A stretch of DNA of 64,000 bases from Pleodorina starrii (taxonomy: Eukaryota; Chlorophyta; Chlorophyceae; Chlamydomonadales; Volvocaceae). Positions 35,430-46,025 of the stretch are shown here, piece after piece (within the stretch, counting starts at the first letter, position 1; the number at the start of each line of letters is the position of its first letter). A model generated the notes under the pieces. The model was given only the letters and a program-made list of their open reading frames with translations. It was not told the origin of the DNA and did not search any database. The position numbers were made by a program, and so were the translations under genes. The DNA lies in the NCBI GenBank assembly GCA_030267565.1, contig BRXU01000036.1:62001-126000 (forward strand), read 5' to 3'.

Positions 35430-36578
35430 AAAAGACAAGGGGTTGGTGTCGGCTTCCTTGAAGCCGGAAAAAGGGCGGGGCCCCACTAAATCCGTACGGG
35501 TGAAGTTGAGTGCTAGGGCGGCGAGGGCGTGAAGTGTGAGAGTGTCGACATTCCTGCTGATAGACAGCCAGAGCTTTTTCCCGAAATGCCTGCTAGCCGA
35601 GTCGTTAGCAAGGCCTGCCGGCGCTGCGCGAAGCGCGTCATCCCGTCGGGTGCATGAGCGCATGTGCGCATCGACCGAAATACGGCATTTCCAAAGCGAG
35701 CGGCGAGGGCGTCAACTGTGAGAGTGTCGACATTCCTGCTGATAGGCAGCCAGAGCTTTATATCTGAAATGCCTGCGGCTTCAGCAATCCGACCCATGTT
35801 TAGCATCGCGCGCCGTCTCGGCACTGTGCAACTCTTCCGGCCAGCGCATTGGCTGAAGTTACTTGACAGTAGACATGGAGTGTATCATTTACACATCACG
35901 CAGGCTGACTTGCCAATAGAAGGACAGCGGAACTGTTTGCGAGGGTTGCGACGACGTGCAGTTGCCGACGAGAGTGCACAGGCTTCGCTACTGAGGTATT
36001 CGCCATAGAGGAGGCTTGACTGCTTTAACATTAGGACAGGGAATGTAGAAGTCCATCCCCTAGGTTGCCGACTGGACTTGTTGGGCGGCCCGCAGAAGAC
36101 CGCTGCATCATGCGTGCATTGGCGGCTTGGCGTCCAACAACCAACAGTTTGCCCCTCATGGTTTGCTCCTTGCAACCTTTGTAATAGCAATATGCGTCAA
36201 GACGATCGGACCGGCTAGCAGAGCTGCTGTGGTGTGGTCGCGGGAAGAATGTTCGTTCGCAATGCAAACATAGTTGGTTGCTTGCCGAAACGAAGATTCA
36301 TTTCACGCCGTCATGTCAGAATTCCACTTTAAGGAACGATGAATCTTCTGGAATTAATTCTAGGCCGAGAGGTGTTGGTTTGACCTCGGCCTCGGTCCAT
36401 GGAGACTGCCAAACTGGCTTTTACTCATACGAGGTTGGGTTCCTATAATAAATTTACCGTGCAATAAAGAATGTAATCTTTTACTTATGCAGCCTTTCCG
36501 ATGGCCGAAAGTCTGCACTTGTCCAATTACTTCCCAGATAGATGATCCCACGTCCCACACACGGACATGGGCAATCCT
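35430..36578. mobile_element. Retroelement-like repeat, copy 2
   Basis: Second copy of the repeat at 29308-30276. A segment containing gagtgtcgacattcctgctg is present twice (35540 and 35723 region), giving extra length. The right end (gggcaatcctac) is joined here to the satellite module gcgcgcgccctgcgggccgc, whereas copy 1 is joined to a GC-rich inverted repeat at the same point. That shared breakpoint defines the element's true 3' boundary. Confidence 0.65.
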
Positions 36579-36727
36579 ACAAGCGCGCGCCCTGCGGGCC
36601 GCGGGCTGCCGTAGCGCCCCTTGCGGATGCGGACGCGATGCGACGCGACGCGACGCGATGCTCCGCTATGCTCCATTACGATTAGCTACGCAGTGCTATG
36701 CTACACTACGCTAGGCTAGGCTACATG

Positions 36728-36852
36728 ACGCGATGCGACGCGACGCGACGCGACGCGACGCGACGCGACGCGACGCGACGCGACGCGACGCGACGCGACG
36801 CGACGCGACGCGACGCGACGCGACGCGACGCGACGCGACGCGACGCGACGCG
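36728..36852. repeat. (GCGAC)n pure array
   Basis: About 24 uninterrupted gacgc pentamers, the most homogeneous array in the satellite block and probably the most recently expanded. Confidence 0.9.
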
Positions 36853-37727
36853 ATGCGACGCTACATTACGTTACGTGACGTGACGTGAGGCTATGCTACG
36901 CTCCGCGATGCTCCACGCTACGCTCCGCTACGTTCCATAACGATCCGCTACACAACGCTATGCTACGCTACGCTATGCTAGGCTATATGACACGACGACG
37001 CGACGTCGTGTTGCGTTGCATAGCATTGCAATGCGATTGTGCATGCTGCGCTGCACTACGCGACGCGACGTGACGTGACGCGACGCGACGCGACGTGACG
37101 TGACACGATGCGACGCGACGCGACGTGACGCGGCGTGACGTGACACGACGCGATGTAACGCGACACGACGCGACGTGACGCAACATGATGCGACGTGACA
37201 TGACACGACGCGATGTGACGCGACGCGATGCGACGCTACACTACGTTACATGACGCGACGTGACGCTATGCTACGCTCCGTGATGCTCCACACTACGCTC
37301 CGCTACGTTCCATTACGATCTGCTACACAACGCTATGCTATGCTACGCTACGCTAGGCTACATACATGACGCGACGACGCGACGTCGTATTGCGCTGTGT
37401 AGCATTGCAATGCGATCGTGCATGCTGCGCTGCACTATGCGACACGACGCGACACGACACGACGCGACACGACGCGACGCGACGTGACGCGACGCGACGC
37501 GACGCGACGCGACGCGACGTGACGCAACATGACACGACGCGACATGACACGACGCGATGCGACGCGACGCAACATGACGCGACGCGACATGACGCCACGC
37601 GATGCGATGCGACGCGACGCGACACGATGCTACACTACACTATGCTCCGCGGGAAGGCGCGTGCGCGACTTCAATCGTGCACGTTGAAATGTGACGTGCG
37701 ATTTACAACCGTGCACGCTGCACTTCG

Positions 37728-37815
37728 CTACGCTACGCTACGCTACGCTACGCTACGCTACGCTACGCTACGCTACGCTACGCTACGCTACGCTACGCTA
37801 CGCTACGCTACGCTA
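37728..37815. repeat. (GCTAC)n pure array
   Basis: About 17 uninterrupted gctac pentamers, one base different from the GCGAC unit, which suggests both pentamer families derive from one another. Confidence 0.9.
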
Positions 37816-39289
37816 TGCTATGCAGCATCCTAAGTAACGCGCGTGCACGAGCGCATTTTCCTCGCAAATCGCAAGGCGAATAACTTTGACAAGCCTAACG
37901 CTATGATATCGCACATAAATGATTTCTATGATATATCTATATGCGAGCAGCACATCCCGCGACGCAAAAACAATTTACGCACTTTGCTTTACGCGTCGGG
38001 GTTTCGGAGCCGAGCAATTCTACTTCACGATAGCAATACGATTCACATCGCGCCGCCATGTCACAATTCCACTATAAAACATTTGACAGCGATTGCAATG
38101 ATTTCCACGCGCGGAGGCGTTCATGCGACTTCGGCCGCGATCAGCTGTTACTATTTCAAACTTCAACTTGAATGAACACATGAACGCACGCATATCAGAA
38201 ATACAGGATGTAATATGCTCTCAGAAATGCCGAAACAAAAAGCGAAATTCCAGAAAATCCAAATTACACAAGCGCGCGCCCTGCGGGCCGCGGGCTGCCG
38301 TAGCGCCCCTTGCGGATGCGGACGGGACGCGACGCGACGCGACGCGACGCGATGCGACACGACGCGACGCGACACGACGGGACGCGATGCGACGCGACGC
38401 GACGAGACACGATGCGACGCGATGCATGCTTCGTTACGCTCCACAATGCTCCATTACGATCCGCTACACTACGCAACGCTAGGCTACATGACGCAATGCG
38501 ACGTGACGCGTCGCGTTCCATTACGATGCGGTACGCAACACTATGCAACGCAACACTATGCTATGCTACACTACGCTACGTTACGCTATGCTACGCTACA
38601 CTATGCTACACTATGCTACGCTACGCTACGCTACACTACACTATGCTATGCTACACTACGCTATGCTACGCTACGCTATGCTATGGTATGCAACGTGACG
38701 CTATGCTACGCTCCGCTATGCTCCACACTACACTCCGCTATGCTCCATTACGATCCGCTACGAAGCGATGCGACGCGACACGCTATGCTCCGTTACGATG
38801 CGCTACGCTACGCTATGCTACGCTACGCTACGATTCACTATGCTAGTCTACGCTCCGCTACGAAACGCTACGGTCGGTAGGCTACATACACTCCGAACGA
38901 AAATGCGATCGTGCACGCTGTGCTGCACTATGCTTCGCGACGCTAGCCGAGCGCAGCGGAGCGGAATGTAGCCGAGTGCAGCAGAGCGCAGCATAGCCGA
39001 GCATAGCGCAACACAGCGGAGCGGTGACGACGGCGACGACGAACGGCGGCGAGCGGCGCCGAATAAGGAGCGGCAACGACGCGAGCGGCGACGAGCCGCG
39101 ACGAGTGGCGACTAACTTTGAGCCAAGTGCAGCCGAGTGCAGCGGAGCAGGTGTGACTTGCGTTTAAGCGATGAAACCGAGCGAGCGAACGAGCAAGCGA
39201 CAGCGTAGTGAAGCGCAGTCGAACTGAGCGGAGTGTAGCGCAGGAGCGCGCGACTTAAATTGCCGACTTGCTGTAAGCGATTCCTAGTG

Positions 39290-39460
39290 ATCAAACCGAG
39301 CGAGCGAACGAGCGTGCTAACGAGCGAGTGAGCGAACGAGCGTCCGAACGAGCGAGCGTCCGAACGAGCGAGTGAACGAATGAGCGAGCGAGCGAGCGAG
39401 CGAGCGAGCGAGTGAGCGAGCGAGTGAGCGAGCGAGTGAGCGAGCGACAGCACAGCAAAG
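39290..39460. repeat. (GAGC)n / (GAACGAGC)n array
   Basis: Tetramer-based array gagcgagcgaacgagcg with gtgagcg variants. Related arrays are at about 41310-41350, 41530-41575 and 43240-43310, one per large unit or sub-unit. Confidence 0.85.
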
Positions 39461-42400
39461 CACAGCAGAACGTAGCGGAGCGCTGCACAGGCGCGCACGA
39501 CTTTAATCGCCGACTACGCGACTTTAAGGCAACTAACTTTGACAAGTCTAACTCTATGATATCGGAGTTAGACATTCCTACGCTATGCAACGCAACGCTA
39601 CGCTACGCTACGCTACGTTCCGCTACGCAACGCTATGCTATACAGCATCCTACGTAATTCCGCGACGCAAAAAAATTATACGCACTTTACACGTCGGGGT
39701 TTCGGAGCCGAGCAATTCTACTTCACGATAGCAATACAATTCACACCGCGCCGCCATGTCACAATTCCATTTTAAATATTTTGACAGCGATTGCGATGAT
39801 TTCCGGGCGCGAAGGCGTTGATGCGACTTCGGCCGCGATCAGCGGAAACTAGCACAAACTTAAACATGCATGAACATGCGTACGGATGCATATCTTGCAA
39901 TACAGAATGCAATTTGCGATGAGAAATGCCGAAACGAAAAGCGAAAAGCCCAAAAAAAGGCATTACATCGGACGGACGGACGGACGGACGGACACCATTC
40001 CAGTGGGGTAAGGCCTCCGCTTCTCTAGCTATGCTAGAGGCGCTACGGCGATCTGACACACGGACGGACGGACGGACACCATTTTACAAGCGCGCGCCCT
40101 GTGGGCCGCGGGCTGCCGTAGCGCCCCTTGCGGATGCGGACGCGACGCGACGCGTCGCGACGCGACGCGACGCGGCACGACGCGACGCGACGCGACGCTC
40201 CATTATGATTCGCTACGCAATGCTATGCTATACTACGCTATGCTAGGCTACATGACGCGATGCGACGCGACGCGACGCGACGCTACACATGTTACGTGAC
40301 GCGACGTGATGCTATGCTATGCCCCGCGATGCTCTACGCTACGCTCCGCTACGCTCCATTACGATCCGCTACACTACGCTACACTACGCTACGCTAGGCT
40401 ACATGACGCGACGACGCGACGTCGTGTTGCGTTGTGTAGCATTGCAATGCGATCGTGCATGCTGCGCTGCACTACATGATGCGACGCGACGTGACGCGAC
40501 ACGACGTGACACGACGCGCCGTGATGTGATGTGACACGACGCGACGTACCGCGACACGACACGACGTACCGCGACACGACGCGACGTGACGCAACATGAC
40601 GCGACGGGACATGACACAACACGATGTGACGCGACGCAACGCGACGCTACACTACGTTACATGACGCGATGCGACGCTATGCTATGCTCCGCGATGCTCC
40701 ACACTATGCCCCGCTACGCTCCATTACGATCCGCTACGCAAAGCTATAGTACGCTATGCTACGCTAGGCTACATGACGCGACGTCGCGACGTCGTGTTGC
40801 GTTGCGTAGCATTGCAATGCGATCGTGCATGCTGCGCTGTACTACGCGACGCGACGTGATGCGACACGTCGTGACGCGACACGATGCTACACTACACTAT
40901 GCTCCGCGGGAAGGCGCGTACGCGACTTCAATCGTGCACGTTGAAATGTGACGTGCGATTTACGATCGTTCACGCTGCACTACACTATGGTACGCGACGC
41001 GATGCTACGCTACACTACATTACGCTACGCTATGCTACGCTACACTACGCTACGCTACGCTACGCTACGCTACGCGGCGGTGAGCGGAGGCGAGCGGCAA
41101 CGAATAACGAGCGGCGACGACGCGAGCCGCGACGAGCCGCGACGAGCGGCGACTAACTTTGAGCCAAGCGCAGCGGTTTACTATGTTACGCTACGAAACG
41201 CTACGGTCCGCTACATACACTCCGAAAATGCGATCGTGCACGCTGTGCTGTAACCGAGCGCAGCGGAGCGCGTGCGAGTTTAATTGCCGATTAGCGTTAA
41301 AGCGATGAAACTGAGCGAGCGAGCGAACGAGCGAGCGAGTGAGCGACAGCGCAGCAAAGCGCAGCAGAACGTATCGGAGCGCTGCGCAGGCGCGCACGAC
41401 TTTAATCGCCGACGCGACGCGACGCTATGCTTCGCGATACGTTCCGCTAAGCTTCGTTACGATCCGCTACGCAACGCTATGCAGTGCTCCGCTACACTAC
41501 GAGGGTGACCCACGGGTCAGTGAAAATCGCGGAACGAGCGAGCGAACGAGCGAACGAGCGAGTGAGCGACAATGTAGCGAAGCGCAGCAGAACGCGTAGC
41601 GGAGCGCAGCGCAGGCGCGCGCTTGTAGGATTGCCCTATGCTTCGTTACGATCCGCTACGCAACGCTGCGCAACGCTATGCAACGCTACGCTACGCTCCG
41701 CTATGCTATACAGCATCCTAAGTAACGCGCGTGCACGATCGCATTTTCCTCGCAAATCGCAAGGCGACTTACTTTGACAAATTTTACGCTATGATATCGC
41801 ACATAAATGATTTTTATGATATATCTATATGCGAGCAGCACATCCCGCGACGCAAAAAAAAATTACGCACTTTACGCGTCGGGGTTTCGGAGCCGAGCAA
41901 TTCTACTTCACGATAGCAATACGATTCACATCGCGCCGCCATGTCACAATTCCATTATCAAACTTTTGACAGCGATTACGATGATTTCCACGCGCGGAGG
42001 CGTTGATGCGACTTCGGCCGCGATCAGCTGTTACTATTTCAAACTTCAACTTGAATGAACACATGAACGCACGTATATCAGAAATACAGGATGCAATATG
42101 CTATCAAAAATGCCGAAATAAAAAGCGAAATTCCGGGAAATCCAAATTACACTCCACGGACACACGGACATTTCAGTGGGGTAAGGCCTCCGCTTCTCTA
42201 GCTACGCTAGAGGCGCTACGGCGATCGAGGTAAGGCCTCCGCTTCTCTAGCTACGCTAGAGGCGCTACGGCTACAAGCGCGCGCCCTGTGGGCCGCGGGC
42301 TGCCGTAGCGCCCCTTCCGTTTGCGTAGCGTAGTGTAGCGTGGCGACGCGACGCGACGTGACGTGGCGCGACGCAACACGGCGCGACGCGTGTCACGTGT

Positions 42401-44280
42401 CACGTGACCCACCGCGACACGACGCGACGCGACGCGACGCGACGCGACGCGACGCGACGCGACGCGACGCGACGCGACCCAACGCGACCCAACGCGATAC
42501 GACGCGACACGACGCGACTTGACATGACACTACACGACGCGACGCGATGTGACGCGACGCGACGCTGCGGTACGGTACGTAACACTGCACTATGCTCCAT
42601 TACGCTCTGCTACATAATGCTATGCAACACTACGCAACGCTATGCAACGGTACACGACGCCCCCTGAGTAGCGACGTAACGTGGCGCGACGTGACGCGAC
42701 ACGGTGCGACGCGATGCGACGCGGCGCTACACTACACTACGCTATGCTGCGCTGCACTACAATACACTATGCTTTGTGCGAAGGCTCGCGCGCGACTTCA
42801 ATCGTGCACGTTGAAATGTGACTTGCGATTTACGATCGTGCACGCTGCACTACACTATGGTACGTGCCGCGATGCTACGCGGGACACTGCACTATGCTAG
42901 TGTACGCTATGCTACGTTACGCTATGCTACACTACGCTACACTATGCTACGCTACGCTACGATTCACTATGCTAGTCTACGCTCCACTACGAAACGCTAC
43001 GGTCCGCCACATACACTCCGAAAATGCTAGCCGAGCGCAGCGGAGCGGAGTGTAGCCGAGCACAGCGCAACGAAGCGGAACGGCGACGACGGCGACGACG
43101 AGCGACGACGACGACGAGCGGACGAATAAGGAGCGGCGACGACGCGAGCGGCGACGAGTCGCGACGAGTGGCGACTAACTTTGAGCCGAGTGCAGCCGAG
43201 TGTAGCGGAGCGTGCGCGACTTGCGTTAAAGTGATCAAACCGAGCAAGCGAGCGAACGAGCGTGCGAACGAGCGAGCGACCGAGTGAACGAGCGTGCGAG
43301 CGAGCGAGCGATAGCGCAGCAAAGCACAGCAGAACGTAGCGGAGCGTTGCGCAGGCGCGCACGACTTTAATCGCCGACTACGCTATGCTCCGCGATACGC
43401 TCCGCTATGCTTCGTTACGATCCGCTACGCAACGCTATGCAACGCTGCGCTTCGCTCCGCTATGCTATGCAGCATCCTAAGTAGCGCGCGTGCACGATCG
43501 CATTTTCCTCGCAAATCGCAAGCGAGGCGACTTACTTTGACAAGTCTTACGCTATGATATTACACATAAATGATACGTATGATATATCCATATGCGTACA
43601 GCACATTTCGCGACGCAAAATAAGTTTACGCACTTTACGCGTCGGGGTTTCGGAGCCGAATAATTCCACTTCACGATATAGCAATACGATTCACATCGCG
43701 CCGCCATGTCACAATTGCACTATAAATATTTTGACAGCGATTGCGATGATTTACAGGCGCGGAGGCGTTGATGCGACTTCGGCCGCGATCCGCGGAAACT
43801 AGCACAAACTTAAAAATGCATGAACATGCGTACGGATGCATATCTTGCAATACAGAATGCAATTTGCGATGAGAAATGCCGAAACGAAAAGCGAAAAGCC
43901 AAGAAAAAGACATTACATCGGACTACGGACACCACATGACATGACACGTGTTGCCTGCGGCAACACTGCCCGGAGCAATTTGAAACGGTCGCGCCGGGCG
44001 ATGGGTGGGGGGTACGGCAGGAGACGGGTCGGGGGTTTGCACGTGTTGGGTGTGGCCTGCAGTGCGTTGTTGTCGTCTGCGAGGGATGTTACAAGGACGG
44101 GGAAGGCGAGAGGCCAACAAGCAACACCAGGGCCAACACTTGGGGCAAGCAGGCCCCAAGAGCAACCGCCCCGTGGCATGACTGAACAGGAAGTATCCCG
44201 GGCCCCGGGGGCACCCCCGGCGCGAGAGGGCATCCACGCCGGTGTCACGGCCGCAATCCCCGCTCCCACAAAACCCAAGG

Positions 44281-44305
44281 TAATCCCCCCCCCCCCCCCC
44301 CCCCG
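44281..44305. repeat. Homopolymeric C tract
   Basis: An 18-base run of C followed by gcgcg, in the 5' part of the LINE-like element. Other long C runs in this window are at about 52318-52332 and 60102-60114. Confidence 0.9.
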
Positions 44306-44599
44306 CGCGTAAGGGAGTCCGCGGCCGCGCAAGCCTTGCCCACCGTAAGGTCCAGCTCCAGGGGTGCAGCGTGTCGCTCAGGAAATGGGGTGCCGGTGCC
44401 CCGTACAGTTGCCTCCCCCTCTGCGTGCTCGCCCTTTGTGGTGAGTGCTGGCTGCCCTGCCGGCCCATAAATATGCTAGCCGTCCCCATTTGGCCTGTAT
44501 TGGGTTTTTCGGTGTGCTGTGAGCCCCACCCCGTACCCCTCGAAGCCGCGTGTCCCTTCTCGGCCGCACGGTGCACCCTGACTGACCGACCTACTGCGA

Positions 44600-45310
44600 G
44601 TGCTGTGTCTTCTCCCTTGGGCCCGGACCCTCGTGTGACGCGGCACCTCTCTGCTGATTCAGCGACGCGTGCCGTCCCTTTCCTCTTTGCCATGCACTCA
44701 CTGCCTGAGGTGCGCGAAGCCCACTTCCTTTGTGCCCGGTCCCGTGCGTGGTGCACCCCTCCCCTGCAGACCCCACGGTGCACGCCGCCCCCCTTTCCCC
44801 TTGGCTCGGTCTCTCGCGTGGTGCACCCTCCCCGTGGTGCACGTCGCCGCCCTTCTCCGTATACGGTATTCGGTCTCACACTCGATGCACCCCTCCTGGC
44901 AACCCCAGTGGCGCACACCACCCTCCTCCTTTCCCACCCTGTACTCCAATGCCGCACGCCATGCGTCCCCTCCTGCTGTCCGAGCGGCGTGCACCACCCT
45001 TTCCCGTTTCCCCATGGACTCGATCCGCACGTGGCGCACCATGCCTCAGCGGCGTGCGCCGCCCCCCCCCCGGTCCCTTGGTACCTGGTCTCGCGCACGA
45101 TGTGCCCCTCTTCGGCCGACCCCGCGGTGCGTGTCGCTTCCCCTTTCTGCCTTGTGCCCTATTCCGTGCGTGATGCACCCCGCCTACAGCCCCCCCGGTG
45201 CGCACCACCCTTTCCCCCCGAACCCGGCCCTGCACGAGATGGGCCCCCCGCTGCCGTACCCGTGGCACACACCACCCCTCCCCTTTGGAACCGGTCCCAC
45301 GTGCAACTTG
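44600..45310. repeat. ~70-bp degenerate tandem repeats upstream of the LINE ORF
   Basis: A motif like cggtctcgcgcgtggtgcac followed by a C/T-rich stretch recurs at about 44619, 44688, 44731, 44803, 44861, 44938, 45012, 45079, 45149 and 45218, mostly 58-77 bases apart. The array leaves several frames open on both strands, but the reading frames carry only Pro/His/Arg/Cys-rich text with no domain. Position just upstream of a reverse transcriptase resembles the promoter monomers of some mammalian L1 elements (analogy only). Confidence 0.65.
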
Positions 45311-46025
45311 CCCTCAAGGTGTGGGTGCACGGTGCACAGTTGTGAACGACCTGTGTGTGGCGGTATCCATGTCCCATGTCGCTTGCCGCTCCCCGTGGCC
45401 TTGGCCTGAGACCCCTGTCCTTCCCGTAAGCCCAGGCTCGTCGTGCTGACTGACCTGGCCCGCGCGGGCCGAGCCTTCAACTTTGGTGTCCGGGGGCAGT
45501 GGCTCTGTTACTTGACGTGTGGGGCTGTTGCCCGGCAGCCGCAGGCCCAAGCCTTGTCTTCCCATCTCGGTGTTTGGCAACGGTCCTCGACTTCCTGCTG
45601 GAGGGGTTGGCGTACCTTCCCGGGGGTGGCATGCCTTCCTTGTTTGGTCCCGCCCTAGGCCCAGTAAGCCCTCGAGTGCCTCCTGAGCGGCTGCGCGTGC
45701 TTACTATTAAGCGGTCCTTCTGCCTCCCGCTGGCTGCTGCCGGTCTCTCCGATGTGGCATTCGACAACGACTGGCGCGCGGCTCAGTCATTCCGACTAGC
45801 GATGTTGAGGCGTGGCAAGGTGTTGTGTTGCCTCGTTTCCAGAAGCCGCATGGTCCCGCTCATTGACAACAGGTGCGACATAGCTCCGAGGATGAGTGTG
45901 ACGAGCACTGTACGCCCTGGGCCCCAGTTTGCCACTATACTAAATGTTGTCGCAGGCGTCTGCTTTGTCCGAATGCAGTTTGGCACCGGATGCTTGGCGT
46001 TTCGCTGTCATGAGCGTCATCATAA

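Larger units (their letters stand above)
36579..43925. repeat. Higher-order satellite of GCGAC / GCTAC pentamers and GAGC tetramers
   Basis: Four large units begin at about 36579, 38268, 40086 and 42272, each with the block gcgcgccctgngggccgcgg. Within a unit the order is roughly: (GCGAC)n; degenerate (GCTAC)n; a cgtgcacgttgaaatgtgac block (37675, 40936, 42807); GAGC/GAACGAGC arrays; then an AT-richer 350-430-base block containing gcgtcggggtttcggagccg (37998, 39693, 41876, 43638). The purest arrays are (GCGAC)n at 36728-36850 and (GCTAC)n at 37728-37815. All long frames here (Arg-Asp-Ala-Thr-Arg, Leu-Ala-Arg-Ser) are artefacts, because pentamers and tetramers without stop triplets leave every frame open. 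Confidence 0.9.

Noticed and set aside
36660..43900. Many long frames rich in Arg-Asp-Ala-Thr or Leu-Ala-Arg-Ser
   Set aside because: They arise from stop-free pentamer and tetramer arrays, appear in all frames and both strands, and change with repeat number.
43923..45345. Long frames (391 aa minus, 324 aa plus) over the LINE 5' region
   Set aside because: Both strands are open because of the ~70-bp degenerate repeats; the text is low-complexity without domains.
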